A stretch of DNA of 64,000 nt from Pelobates cultripes (GCA_933207985.1 OW240916.1:88794351-88858350), one strand, 5' to 3'; positions 21,781 to 33,827 are shown, numbered from the stretch's first letter. A program made the numbers and translations. The notes: generated by a model not told the origin, from the sequence alone.

Positions 21781-23105
21781 AAGTTCTTCCCAATGAATTC
21801 CTGAATATTATCCCTTAATATCCCTTCAAATATTTTCCCAGTCACAGAAGTTACGCTCACAGGTCTATAATTTCCAGGCAAGGATTTTGAACCCTTTTTA
21901 AATATAGGAATGACCTCTGCCTTTCTCCAATCTTCTGGAACACTTCCTGAAAGAAAAGAATCTTGAAAGATTAAAAACAGAGGTTCACTTATATCTACAC
22001 TTAGTTCCTTAAGTACTCGTGGGTGAATACCATCAGGCCCTGGAGATTAATTTACATTAATTTTCTTTAACTGCTATAGCACCTTGTCTCGAGTCATCCA
22101 ATCACAAGTTATCTGCAAGTTTTTTGCAGCAATCATTTGTGTATCTCTTACTATAGGATCCTCATTAATATATACTGAAGAAAAATAGTTATTTAAAATT
22201 TCTGCATTTTCCTGGTCTTCATTAGCGAACAAACCGATCTCTGTTTCCAGTGTACCTACATTTTGTTTTTTTGAGAATTGATGTATTGGTTAATTTTGCA
22301 TTCTTTGGCTATCAATTTCTAATTTTCTAGTTTAGCCACTTTAATTGCTTTTTTGCAAGCATTATTGTTTCCCATATATCTTATATACGATGCCTCTGAT
22401 TTGTCTGATTTAAATGCCCTTTTCTTATTTTGAAATCTCTTGTTTTACTTCTCTGCTAAGCCACATTGGTTTCAATTTGTTTCTTTAATCTATATTACCC
22501 AATGATACATACTGAGAAATGTATCTTCTAATATTTGTTTGAATAGTTTCCATTTATCCTCAGTGTTTTTTTCACTAAGGAGTTTATGCCCTGTCGATAT
22601 GTTGTAGAGCTGCCCTAATCTTATTGAAATTGACTTTTTTCAAATTATATGTTTTAGTATACTCCACATGCTTTTGCTTTTTTGAGTTTATTAAAAAAAT
22701 TAACATATTGTGATCACTATTTCCCAAATGATCCCCTACTTGAATGTTGGTCAAAAGATCAATATTGTTTGTCATAACGAGATCCAGACAAGAATTCTTT
22801 CTAGTTGGTATCTGTACCAGTTGTGACATAAAGGTGTCATTTAACACAGTCTAAAACCTGATTCCCCTTGCTGAAGTACTAGTCACTCTATCCCAATGTA
22901 TGTCCGGGTAATTAAAATCTCCAATAATTAACGTGTTACCCTGATTTGCAGTTTTCCCAATTTGCTCTAACAGCTGTTCTTCCTCATTAATATTTACCTT
23001 AGGTGGTTTATAACATATCCCAACCAATAATTGAATTCCCTTTGTTTGCCCAAGCAGATATCTACCCATAAAGCTTCCACATTTTCCTCGTCACACTCCA
23101 CATGC
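21781..23105 (-). pseudogene. CR1-like LINE ORF2, endonuclease to RT fingers
   Basis: On the minus strand, 22851-23105 encodes an EENVEALWVDI-like start, then LLVGICYKPPKVNINEEE and IIGDFNYPDIHWD (endonuclease). 22584-22847 encodes PTRKNSCLDLVMTNN and GNSDHNMLIF (endonuclease C-terminus with the SDH motif). The rest to 21781 is the linker and RT finger region, colinear with 8843-9760 read on the other strand but broken by stops. It ends inside the fingers. This is the best endonuclease sequence of the CR1-like family in the window. A one-codon gap with a stop separates the two endonuclease frames. Confidence 0.85.
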
Positions 23106-24339
23106 CTAAGCTTTGACTATAACTCATGGTTGACATGTGATTCAGATTAATTAGTTTTTCACTCTGTTTAAACCGTAAATATGGTATTTTTTGTAAATAG
23201 AATTTATTAGTTTAACAGTTGTTTTAACCTAATATACTTGCCCTCTTGTTTAGAGTTGTCACTTGGTGTGTTGTAACTGCAATTTATATAGATTGGTCTT
23301 GATTTGTGTTATCTGTCTAACAGTGGATTTAGAAGGCGAGTACTTATTAAGGATTAACATTTTTATCATTGCTTGAATCAGTAGCATCCCTAAAGATTTA
23401 CAATTTACAATGTTAATGCTCCCAGCATTCAAGGTGCCTTCCTATAATAATATGAGTTTCAGGTTTGTATTTTTCTATATATAAGTTGAATGGCTCCTAA
23501 ATTAGTGTGGTAACTTCTTAGGAGTTGACAGTGGGATATGAGTGGTATACTGTTTGATATTTAGAGAAGTAAACTTTTGGTGGATTGCTGTTACAAAAAT
23601 ATCTCTTCAAGGCAGACGTGACTGCTGCTTTACTGGAGTTGATGTCATGACAGCTTTAGTTTTATTCCTTATGATAAACAGATTGACAAGACTGCACAAA
23701 TTCAGGCAGCTACATACTCTTGATTTTGACAAATGGCAATAAATAATTGAAGAATCAGAAACATTGTTAACACATTTTCAATGCCATGGGGACAGGGATA
23801 AAGAGCAATAAACTAGAAAGAAAACAGAAATGTTTAGAATAAAATAAGTATGTACATAACTGAGCCTGAGGTATAAAAAGAGATCATTACAAAAAAAAGG
23901 CCCTACTAGAACATATAAAGAAAGGTAGATCAGAAGATAACAGTTTAGAACAATTATCCAAGGATGGTACCACCATAGTGGTTAAAAAAATGAAAATTAT
24001 TATACCTTATAATTCTACTAAAGGAAAGAAAACCTGAATTGGAAAAGGTGAAAAACAATATGGATTGCACAGCCAGCAATAAATTAGAAAAAAACAACTA
24101 AGAGGGAATCTGTATAGTAAATAGGATGATGCATTGTGAAAATGCTTGTTAGAAAGGTGGGTATCTTGATTTGCTGTAAAAAAGATAAACACAGTGGAAT
24201 TTGGGTGGATTGGCGCTGGTAATAAACGTGAGAATGCAGCAACCCTAGTGTCTATAGTCACTAACAAGACACCATATAAAATAACAAAAGATAGTACAAA
24301 GTACAGGGTGCGCAATAGTGAACACCAAACACACAGTGA
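23106..24339. other. Intergenic, nothing recognised
   Basis: AT-rich, with no motif and no tandem or inverted structure seen. The small frames at 23542-23742 and 24007-24315 are unremarkable. Confidence 0.4.
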
Positions 24340-24720
24340 ATTATACTTATGTTAGGGAAAACCTGATGTGATACCTCTGGTTTATCTGCAAGATATAAAT
24401 AGCTTACATAGCACCATACTGTATACATTAAAATGCTTAAAACACAGAGGTAATGGGTCACTCACACTTCCCAGAGCCACGGATAGCAGGCTCTGGCTAT
24501 GTTCGCTTGTCTGTAAGTAAAATTGCTGCAATGGAATTTGGATCCTGTAGCTTTTATTCCTCCACGGATATCAAACAGGGATACTTGAAGAATATCAAAA
24601 ATGTACTTCAACCAAAGTGCAAAATACAGGGATAGCAGCAATACAAGAGTTCACAAAAGGTCAAATAAAAGCACAATGCATTTCAACCATATAGGTCTGC
24701 ATAATCCATCCTTCCCTCTA
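24340..24720 (-). mobile_element. Possible Penelope-like terminal repeat
   Basis: On the minus strand the segment near 24720-24680 reads GCAGACCTATATGGTTGAAA followed by TGCATTGTGC, then AATAAAAGCTACAGGATCC near 24560. The layout recalls Penelope-like terminal repeats, whose hammerhead core has a GAAA just after stem II. The conserved CTGATGA half is not intact. Tentative. Confidence 0.3.
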
Positions 24721-24934
24721 TCCATTTTTATAGCATTCTTATTAATTGGTGGTGGATTTTGGCATCGTTTTTCAAAGGGAACAATCACTTCCAGGTTCTG
24801 TTTCCAATTGCATCTGATGTCATTGCAATGACATACATGCATCTCTCTGTGGTGTTTCTCAATGTTATGTAGTTCATAGAGCTATACGAAGCATCGGCGG
24901 CCATGTTATCTTTGGGATAAAGTTCATTATATAT

Positions 24935-24937
<3 letters not shown>

Positions 24938-25006
<69 letters not shown>
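24938..25006. repeat. (AC)n(AT)n microsatellite
   Basis: About 23 bases of CA repeat, a short GACAT interruption, then about 42 bases of pure AT repeat. It lies just upstream of Penelope-like sequence. Confidence 0.95.
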
Positions 25007-25010
<4 letters not shown>

Positions 25011-25164
25011 CAGTGCCATTACTTTCCGAGATTGCTGCTAATCATATTTACAAATGTATATAAATAAAAACCTAAACCTTCATTAAATAAACATATAAAT
25101 CACATATTTAACAAGTAGTATAGATCACACATTTCAAACAGTATAAAAAGTTGATATATATTAG

Positions 25165-25590
25165 GATTTTAATCTGAAAAAGGAGAGAAATAAGTTAATA
25201 TCTGAGGAGGAGAAACAGAATACCTAACACGGTATAGGTCACGCCCCCTCAAAGGAGAGAGGCCCCAACATATAAGCGTTTAGACTCACTGAGAAAGTTA
25301 GAGGATAATAATACCAATTCCAATTTTTTAGGCCGGAAATGGAGGGAAATCCCTATAGCAACTCAAAAAAAGAGATACAGAGACCTAGAAGAAGGGGAAA
25401 TAGGGGAGGAAAGAAACTAGAGAGGACAAGCAAGAGAAATATTGAGGAGATAACGATTTGTAATTTAACAGACAAAATTTTAGATCAGGCACAAATTAAT
25501 ATTTCAAATAAAGGTTTTAAACTTTCCCCTAGCTGCTATGTAAATACGTTTGAAGCATTCACAGATCTATATAAATTTTATGTCTGAAAA
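25165..25590 (+). pseudogene. Penelope-like element, 5' leader and N-terminal ORF
   Basis: The frame 25339-25587 has a basic start (PRRRGNRGGKK), then ITICNLTDKILDQAQINISN and KGFKLSPSCYVNTFEAFTDL. This resembles the N-terminal region before the RT domain of Penelope-like elements (a leucine-rich stretch, then a LNKGLxFxP-like motif). The upstream leader AAAAGGAGAGAAATAAGTTA followed by ATATCTGAGGAGGAGAAAC recurs at 33876-33925. Truncated at about 25590 by L1-like sequence. Confidence 0.55.
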
Positions 25591-25619
25591 AGTTTAAGAA
25601 TAAAAAAGAAAGCAATATT

Positions 25620-26825
25620 ATCCTCGAGTTGGATAGACGACGAACAACCACCCAGGGCACGTGATCTCCACTGGCCACCTGACCGGACAAGATGCTACAG
25701 GCATTCGTGACACGTACACAACTAACAGACACCTGGAGAATACTACACCCCACCACCGCAGACTTCACCTTTTTCTCACACCCCCAGTTCTCGTACTCAC
25801 GTGTCGACATGTTCCTCACCTCCCCCTCCCTACTCCCCTACGTCACATATGCGTCGATTGGCTCGATTACATGGTCGGACCATTCAGATTCTCCTTCAAT
25901 TCACCGTACCGCACGCCACCAAAGCATGGTCCTGGAGACTCAACCCACTCCACCTCCAAAACACGCCCATTAAAGAAGCCATTCGAAAAGATATCACTGA
26001 CTACTCTGACCTTAACAAAAACTCAGTCACCTCCGCGGGCTTTCTCTGGGCCACCCATAAGACCGTCATCAGGGGCAAACTAATAGCGGTGGCTATAATG
26101 TACAAAAAACAGCAACTAACGCAACTTGAAACACAACTAACTGCCCTTAGGACCACTGAACTACTGCATAAAATTAACCCTAGCTCAACTACAAGCACAC
26201 AGACAAGAAATACAGAAATTCATGGCACAAGACTCTAAAAAGCGCTCCAATGGATGAGACAAATGTTTTATGAAAAATCAAATAAGGCAGACACACTGTT
26301 AGCTTGCAGGCTACGCAAACGGCAAAGAGCCAAACACATAACCCAAATAAAAGCACCCGACGGCCAACTGCACACACTGCCACACCTAATAGCGCCTGTC
26401 TTCCAAGACTACTAGGCCTCCCTCTACAATCACAACCCTGAATCACGTAAAGACCCCACCTTCACAAGTGCAAAGATAGAGGCTTTCCTGAAACGCATCC
26501 CAATGCCTTCACTGACAGACAAGGGTTGCCATACAATCAACAAACCCATTACCACCGAAGAGATTGCGCAAACAATGAAAACCCTCAAGCCAAATAAATG
26601 CCCGGGCCCCGACTGCTTCCCCGGTCTCTACTACAACACTTTTACCACACCTTCTGACACTATTCACCTCTATTATAGAAGGAAACCCCCCCTCCAGACA
26701 TGCTACGGGCTAACATATGCCTAATCCTGAAACCCGACAAAAATCTTTATGAAATTATTAGCCACCTGACTGCACCCATTCCTCCCCAAACTGATACACC
26801 CAGACCAGGTGGGCTTCATCCCTTC
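25620..26825 (+). pseudogene. L1-like ORF2, endonuclease end and RT start
   Basis: Several frames together give TDTWRILHPTTADFTFFSH, SYSRVDMFLTS and IGSITWSDHSD (endonuclease C-terminus, 25692-25900). A linker follows, then KPITTEEIAQTMKTLKPNK, CPGPDCFPGLYYNTF (26503-26650) and, near 26800, a HPDQVGFIPS-like RT segment. These motifs are diagnostic of L1/Tx1 ORF2. Frameshifts and stops are frequent. The match ends near 26825 where an LTR begins. Confidence 0.8.
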
Positions 26826-27578
26826 ATTCCTTCCACCCTGTATGAACCTCCAGCATCCAGGACTGTGTGGTGAAGACCCCTCCTCCAAGGAGAGCGTTTC
26901 AGGAACAAGCTCTTAAAAGAGCTAAATGATTCAAGCTCAGGGGAACATGCAGCGCATTGCAATCCCCAGTGTGATTATAACAGCTCCCTCCAATAACGAG
27001 ACAAGGCTACGTTTAGAGGGATCAAGAAGAACTGTCTAAACCTTTATTTCCCTTGGGACCAGCCCATAGGGTCACAACATTAACATTGCTGTGAAAACTC
27101 AATAAAATCACAAACAGTCAAACCATAGCAGGCAACACACAGTGACTTATCACAACACAATGGCACATTTTTAAAGGGGTGGGGGAGACAATATTTAACA
27201 GTAAATATCTCACCTGCCTGCAGAATTAGCAATATGCAAATCTACCCGAATATGCAAATGAACTAGTCTTGCTATTCAGGTAGTGCATATTGCTGTTGCT
27301 ACCAACAGAGGGCACTAGACAAGCTCCATAGCCAAACCCACCTAGTTGGTAGCAAACCTCAGCAGTACAAGAGAGCAGGCAATACATTACACATTACACA
27401 CAAACACACCATAAACAATTACATTACATACACCCTGCCCCTATAATGGGTACAGGGTGACTAAAACATAAGATAAATAAAGGGGCTTTAAAGCCAAATA
27501 CACGAAAGTGTCATAGTCACAGGGGAGGAGGCTGGCAAGTAGGCCTCTCCAGGACCAAGTGGCGAAGGGCACTTCGTC

Positions 27579-27581
<3 letters not shown>
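26826..27581 (-). mobile_element. Truncated Gypsy-like LTR
   Basis: The minus-strand start at 27581 reads TGTGACGAAGTGCCCTTCG. The body shares AACGAGACAAGGCTACGT, GCTCTTAAAAGAGCTAA and AATCCCCAGTGTGAT with the solo LTR at 45724-46430. Its 3' end is missing: homology stops at TTCCTTCCACCCTG near 26826 where L1-like sequence lies. The 5' end abuts (TA)n, and no target duplication can be checked. Confidence 0.75.

Positions 27582-27582
<1 letters not shown>

Positions 27583-27633
<51 letters not shown>
27583..27633. repeat. (TA)n microsatellite left of the Ngaro element
   Basis: About 50 bases of pure TA repeat, directly abutting the Ngaro-type terminal repeat. Confidence 0.95.
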
Positions 27634-27637
<4 letters not shown>

Positions 27638-27757
27638 GTTAGGTGCTTAAGATAGTACAGTTAGAAATACCATGAATAAGCGTAGGATGATAAAAGGAGC
27701 AAGTCGGTTGTGGTGTGCCGAAACCGACGATGAGGTAGGCCTGAGAAAGAAGAGGGC
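27634..27757 (-). repeat. Ngaro split repeat B2
   Basis: 124 bp, GTGTTAGGTGCTTAAGATAG through GAGAAAGAAGAGGGC. Repeated at 27927-28050 in the same orientation with only about two base differences, near TACAGTTAGAAA versus TACAGTGTGAAA. Confidence 0.95.
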
Positions 27758-27815
27758 CCACCCAGGAAAAGAAATAGAAAGGAAAATAAATGTTAAAAGT
27801 GGTGTGGTGGGAGGG

Positions 27816-27926
27816 TCATTCAACGCTGACCTCGAACGGTAAGGAGCCAGGCAAGGGGAGTGCCTTAAGTAGGCTAGGGGTGGAAAACCAGCACCTCCCA
27901 CAAATGCAGGCAAATTGCCTTAATAC
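27816..27926 (-). repeat. Ngaro split repeat A2
   Basis: 111 bp from TCATTCAACGCTGACC to TTGCCTTAATAC, identical to 33721-33831 except one base (GGGGTGG versus GGGGTAG). It directly abuts B1. Confidence 0.95.
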
Positions 27927-28050
27927 TTGTGTTAGGTGCTTAAGATAGTACAGTGTGAAATACCATGAATAAGCGTAGGATGATAAAAGGAGCAAGTCGG
28001 TTGTGGTGTGCCGAAACCGACGATGAGGTAGGCCTGAGAAAGAAGAGGGC
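27927..28050 (-). repeat. Ngaro split repeat B1
   Basis: 124-bp partner of 27634-27757. It lies between the recombinase gene and A2. Confidence 0.95.
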
Positions 28051-28130
28051 AAAAATTAAGTAATCCAATTTATTAACAGACAACCAATACATATACATTT
28101 ATCAACCAGACATGTTTATGAAAGCATCTC

Positions 28131-29030
28131 TTAACTCTTGTACTGGGTTCGGTATGTACCGTGAGTAAGCGGATGACTTCCAGAGCCCCAGTGTTTGATA
28201 ACATGAGTTGGGACGTTGAAACTGGAGGCTGTGGACACGGCTCCTATACGAAAGAAGTGTCCTGAGTAATTGTTTGCGTTGAGGCCCAGTTGTGTGAGCA
28301 AGGACCTGACGTAGGTCATGAAGGTTGTATTGGTGAGTACTGCACCTTGTAGTTGTAATAACGGTTGCGAGGGCAGTAAGTGATGGTGCTGTATGTAGGC
28401 ATCAATAACTTTTACGGGACATCATCTGTTGTGCGTGGGGTAGTACGGAATGTTTACAGGTATGTGCTGGCTGGTTTTGGAGTGAGGTAAAGACAGGATG
28501 TAATGATCCATATGTTTTGTCAAGTGGGAATAGAGGAGGAATGGAGTGGTTTGGGTCGTGGAGGTCGTAGTGAATTCTCTGGGTCGTAGAAATCCATAGA
28601 AAGCGATGTATATTGCTGTTTTGATGATAGAATTCGTATTAGTGTCAAACGGTTTCAGGTCGAGTAGGTTAGATAAAGCTTTGAAGATATGGTTATGTAT
28701 GGGTAGCCTCTGGGCCAAATGTGTGGGTTCTGATTTTTGAATACCTCTGAGTATGGGCTTAATTTGGTCAGAGGCCATGAAACTGTTGTTATTTGGGTGT
28801 AAGATGAGCATGTGGTGTTGAATGCCAGTGAGATAGAGTTTGATGGTGTTATATGACAATTTGAGTTTAAGGTGGCAAAAGGAAGCAAACCCCAAAAAAG
28901 ATGTCATAACAAATGGTTGTATGATGTTATGTTCCAGAAGGAATCGTTTGAATAGTGTGAAAGCCCTGTTGTATGTTTTGTTTGTATTGTGTGAAAGTGC
29001 CAACTGAGACAATGTCCTGCTATGCTGCAT
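28131..29030 (-). pseudogene. Ngaro tyrosine recombinase, one in-frame stop
   Basis: A 300-codon minus-strand frame from ATG at 29030, interrupted once by TGA at about 28422-28420. The downstream part (28319-28131 and its upstream extension) is in the same frame. The N-terminal half (about residues 1-90) is a SAM-like core-binding domain starting HSRTLSQLALSHNTNKTYNR. The catalytic half shows the first arginine in FYGFLRPREFT (about residue 170), the H-x-x-R pair in SGHFFRIG (about 255), a tryptophan in IKHWGSGSH and a candidate nucleophile tyrosine in THGTYRTQY. The protein would join and cut the circular cDNA during integration. It starts 8 bases after the RT/RNase H stop, in another frame. 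Confidence 0.9.
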
Positions 29031-29038
29031 GATGACGT

Positions 29039-30393
29039 CTAGTCCAGTATGAGTTGTTGAAATGTTGGAGTGATGGTGGCTGTGGGTGCTGCTGACGGGA
29101 GTGCTTGATGAAACTCCTGAAATTTAAAGCGAGACAAACTGTCAGCAGCTGTGTTGTATACACCTGGCACATGGAAACAACATAGGAAGAAATTATGACA
29201 AGCTGCCAACCAAGTGAGTTTCCTCAGAAATCTCATAATCGTAAGAGATTTGGAACGACCTTTGTTGATGATGTGACAGGTCGCCTGGTTGTCTGAGTAA
29301 CAACGCACTGGCGTATTAGCCCATAAATGACCCCACGCTACGGCAGCCGCCACTATGGGGTAGATCTCAAAAAGAGCTGAGGTAGTGGAAAAACCTTCCA
29401 AATCCAGACCTGCTGAAGGCCAGCTGCCCCAAAGCCATTCGTTCCCTAAAATTGCTGCAAAACCAGTGGAAGATGCCGCATCTGACCAAATGGTAGGAGA
29501 TGATTCAGTCAATTGAGGGAGGAACATACTTTTACCATTCCAAGTGGTTAAAAACCTCTTCCACATGTTTAGATCTGCCGTAGCTTGGGCATCTAAGGAC
29601 AACCTGTGCGTGTCATGTAGAAAAAGTGGGAAAAGATGCAATAGTCGTGAAATAAAGGAGCGGCCTTGAGGTATGATGCGCATTGCAAAATTTAGTGACC
29701 CCAGCAGGGACTGTAGTTCTTTGCGGTTGCAAGTGCCGAGCTGTAGGTAGTTGTTTATGTAAGTGAGAATATTGTCTATCTTTTCGTAAGGTAGGCTTGC
29801 TTGCATTGTGGCAGAGTCTAACTGGATACCCAGAAAAGTGATAACCGTGTCTGGCCCTTCTGTTTTCTTTGGGGAGATGGGTACACCTAGTTGCTCAAAC
29901 AGCTTAGTGGTAGCTTTGAGGCTAGTGGGAGGTGCAGTATTCTCCTCGACCAGTAGGAAATCGTCCAAGTAATGTAATACTGTAGGGCATCCGGCTATGT
30001 TCAATAGTAACCAGCATAGTGCTTCGGCAAATGTGTCGAAAATAGCTGGGCTACTTTTGGACCCAAAAGTTAACCGGGAGAAAAAATAGTAGTTCTCGGA
30101 CCACTTGATGCCATGCAGGTGCCACAGTGTGGGGTGGATAGGGAGTAATTTGAAGGCGTTAGTAATGTCGGTCTTACTGAGCCAGGCTCCCACCCCTGCT
30201 TGTATGATGGCTGTAATGGCGTGATCTATGGTGGTGTATTGCAGAGAGAATTCCTCAGAGGGTATGAGGGAATTAAGACTGGGGTTGGCCGATGAGTGGG
30301 GAGCCGATAAGTCAATGATGAGTCTCTGTTTTTGGGAAGATTTCCCTGTGACAATACCAATAGGGTTGGTGCGCCATTCTGTGAATGGGGAGT
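29039..30393 (-). pseudogene. Ngaro reverse transcriptase-RNase H
   Basis: The frame is open from the stop near 30393 to 29039. It begins WRTNPIGIVTGKSSQKQRL and continues through LIIDLSAPH, the palm motif GAWLSKTDITNAFKLLPIHP, FGSKSSPAIFD, the catalytic box LHYLDDFLLV and FLGIQLD. The RNase H part has TIWSDAASSTGFAAILGN, ALFEIYPIVAA and CYSDNQATCHIINKG. The order RT then RNase H directly followed by a tyrosine recombinase is that of DIRS/Ngaro elements. The start of the RT domain is in the gag frame, so a single frameshift near 30391-30400 separates them. Catalytic aspartates are present. It copies the element's RNA. Confidence 0.9.
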
Positions 30394-31779
30394 TCTAAAA
30401 GGCCCCAATACAAAGCCCTCCTCCACTTCTTGGTTTATGAGGGTGTCAACCACTGTGGGGTTGTGTTGGGCGGATTGTAGGTTTGGGCATTCCAGAGTGC
30501 CAGCTGGTATGTGTAGGATACCTGTGTGGAAGCCTTCTGTTAAACCAGAAATAAGAAAATCTACCAGGTGTCTAGATGGGTGCTGAGACATCAATGCTGT
30601 GAATACTGGCATATTAATGGACGTAAGGTAAGGCTTAGAATACATTTTATTTGGACACATGGTCTTAGCATGTGCCCTAAAACATTTTGAACAGACATGC
30701 AATAGTCTACATCCACTGTAATTACAAGACCCAACATTGAAATTATTACATATCTGGGACTTGCCCAGAAACTTGATTGGGCGTCCCAATTTGTCTTTGG
30801 ATAGTTTCCCTGGATCCCCAGAGGAACTAGTTCCTTGTGTGGAGGCATGTCCGTCTGCCGTGTTGGGACAAAAATTAGTAGTATGGGCTGTGGAGGAGCA
30901 GTATGCACAAGCTGGTGTTCTTAGACCTGCAAAGTGTCTGCAGAATAAGACGGTATCAATCCTTCCCCAGTTGGACCGTGTACCGTACTGGGAGAAGGCT
31001 CCAGCCACTTTTGCAGAAAAAGACCTATGGTAGTCATAGAATGCTGAACCACCATATTTGTTGCCCAGGTCTACCAGCTTGTGCATATAGAGATCAAACT
31101 CCTCTCTTCTGTTGGGATAAACCGCACAGACGACATCCCTGTAAATACCAAACGCTAGTACAAATTCAGGGATAGTCAGTTTCCTGTTCAGGCGGGCATC
31201 CCTAGATCTGACAATAACAGAAACATCATCATAAGCATACGTCTTATGTTCCACAATGTCCTGGGAGGCAATCAACAGGGAAGCCAGGTTGACGTCTTTA
31301 CCTTCCAGGATATCCCTTTTGATATGCTCAGGTATCATGTGGGCCGGGCTAACTTCCTGGTCATCCAGGGGGCTGGCTGGAGCGACTAATGGCAAGGCTG
31401 GTGTTTGTACCGCAGCCGCGGGTGGCCCTGCTAGAGTGAGGGCCGTGGTGACCGACTCAAGTTTCTCCAGCCTGGAGTTGACCTTGCCCATGGATGCCAT
31501 GAGTGAGGATAACATGGCATGTATGTCCCCTGGGTTGGACTGGCTAGATCCTTCCCCGGCTTCCATGTTATTGGTTGATGTGCGTAGCAGTTTGAAAAGT
31601 TCTGCCTTCCTTGCTGTAGCGGGGTAGGGGATTTGTCGTCTCCTTAATTCCGTGGTTATGCGCGGGATTGTCCAGGATCTAATTGATGCTGGACTAGCTA
31701 GCTCTCCTCCTTGTGTGGGAGTGACAGCTCTAGCCGGGGTGCTAGGCAGGGAGAAATCCTCTACCCCTTCCTGAGACAT
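30226..31779 (-). pseudogene. Ngaro gag fused to RT start, frameshifted
   Basis: I chose the ATG at 31779 (MSQEGVEDFSLPSTPAR) over the one at 31818 because the first 13 residues look like leader. A SAP-like helix pair (IRSWTIPRITTELRRRQIPY, then ARKAELFKLL) lies near residues 35-65. A coiled segment (MGKVNSRLEKLESVTTAL) follows, then a globular gag part. Zinc-binding motifs come next: CAYCSSTAHTTNFC (CX2CX4HX4C), then CNNFNVGSCNYSGCRLLH (a CCCH-like finger) and CSKCFRAHAKTMC. From about residue 400 the sequence is already the RT N-terminal part (HPSRHLVDFLISGL...EEGFVLGPF). After about 30395 the frame is wrong. Gag would package the RNA; the SAP-like part may bind nucleic acid. Confidence 0.8.
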
Positions 31780-31829
31780 ACTATAAATAAAACAATAATT
31801 AGTATATAGAACCACCAAATTGTACTGGC

Positions 31830-33720
31830 AGGCTAGCTAGGCCGGATGGCGAAAGTATTATGCTTGTTTGGTGACAGGTGAGGCCCTACTAATTGCCAAG
31901 CGGCTTGAGAGGCTCTATCTATGCGTTGGCGCGAGGGGTTATTGAGGCCACTTGACGTAGTGGCAGGAGTTTTAGGCCTCTCGGTGACTGTACGACAGAA
32001 AACAGGGGAAGGGAGTGACAGGTGAGGCCCTCTCTTTGCAACATGCGAGGCGGCTAGCTAACGTGTGGCCCGATGGGTGTTTGCCTCCGAAACGTTTGAG
32101 GCGGGGTGTTGGCCTCGCGGGACCACTAACTAATGGCGACAGCCAAGATGGGGTAAATACCTATTGGGAATCCTGTGACCCTATTGCCAGTACTCTAAAC
32201 TAGGGGGATGAAATGAAATGTATGGTAGAATACCATATGAGCAGGTGTACGTACCTGGTAGTATGATAAATCACAGGAATAAACCGTGTGGAGCAATTAT
32301 ATAAGCTCGACAGCCTAAAAATGGGTAAAAGAGAGTAGTACGATGAGTGTGGGGTGTAAAAAGAACCAGACTTATAGTCTGTAGCAGCAATGTATAAAAT
32401 TATGTTGATACCATGGGAATAGCTATGAGTGGCTCAGAAATGTTTGCATGCTTGAATAAGACATCTGAGGGAGGCCGTGGCCTATGTACAAACAATCTAT
32501 GTGTTACGTGATAATGGTGTGTAAAGGAAAACATGAAACGTAGGTTATATACATATGTATATGACTGTGTAGGGGACGTATGATTGGTTGGATCAGTACG
32601 TGTGATTCAACCCGAGTATGCATGCAAAAGGATTTAAGCCTTATGTGTCATCGCCATGACAGAGAAATGAGGCCTGTAATGTAGGCTGAGTAAATTGAAA
32701 TGAAATGGATAGTTATAAAACTCCTGGCGTGGGAGTTCAATGATCTGTACCGAAATGTAACTGGTTTTATAGAAAGGGACATGGATGAGGTCATGGCCTA
32801 ATTAACACAGCGTTATGTATGATATGTAGCAGAAAGACCAAAGGCAGGGATACCCCAAAATGATTTAACATGATGTAAAGTGATGTATATCTATATGATA
32901 TGTATGTATAGCAAAGACGTATCAACCCGAGAATTATTGCTTAAATGAACCTATCCTTGTATATGTTGTATTAATAACCCAGAAATGAGGCTTGTAACAT
33001 AGGCTGAGTCCATTCGTATAAATGGATAAGTAATGCAGACCCCTGAAAGCGTGGGAGTCAAATGGTATACACAGAGAAGTGGACTTGATTTGTGGACGTA
33101 ATACAATACTGACAATTTGTTAAAAGTAATCAACAATAATCTATTTAAGCAAGCAATACTTTAACCGAATGTTATATACACATGAAATGGTTAATATAAT
33201 TCATGAAAGGATTATACGTGAACACACAGAACAGCCGAAAGCAAATGTGAGGGGAACACAGAAGCTAGAATAGTTTAACCGTATGATTTATGCGAACCAA
33301 AGCGTGTATGAGCGTATGTAAAATTTGCCGAACGGCAAAACAACCGAATGAACATTCGTTTAAATAACATGAATAGGATATGCGAAATGACTATTGAACA
33401 ATTTAAAACATGTTCAGCCGAATGACCGTACGAATGAAAAGCCCGCGAATGGCTTGAAACATTCGTGTCATAACCAGGGAAAAGCCGTAAAGCGAGGACC
33501 CGTGCTGTACCGTACGCCGTGGGAACCAGTCCTGGCGTGACAGGAAGGTCTGACTTACGGTTTAGGAGTCCCTGGGACGCGATCTACGACGGAGAACGGA
33601 GTCAGAAGAAGCTGGACGGGCGGAAAGGCCTGAACAGGATTCCTGGACACAGCTTAACGTGGTGAAACCTCCTGGATACTGAAACCAAGATGGCGTCTGA
33701 GAGAACCCGGAAGTGGATCC
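31830..33720 (-). mobile_element. Ngaro 5' leader with tandem modules
   Basis: Noncoding leader between A1 and gag. Near gag it holds two related modules (about 31872-31995 and 32010-32140). Each begins GTGACAGGTGAGGCCCT and holds a GAGGC...GGCCTC pairing potential with GCGAGGGG or CCCGATGGG spacers. The same two modules occur at 37737-38000 in the second leader copy. Toward A1 there are alternating CGAACG/GCCGAA-rich stretches (33290-33460). Promoter and RNA-structure roles are inferred. Confidence 0.6.
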
Positions 33721-33827
33721 TCATTCAACGCTGACCTCGAACGGTAAGGAGCCAGGCAAGGGGAGTGCCTTAAGTAGGCTAGGGGTAGAAAACCAGCACC
33801 TCCCACAAATGCAGGCAAATTGCCTTA

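Noticed and set aside
30332..31627. Plus-strand frames of 84-123 residues
   Set aside because: They are antisense shadows of the Ngaro gag gene.
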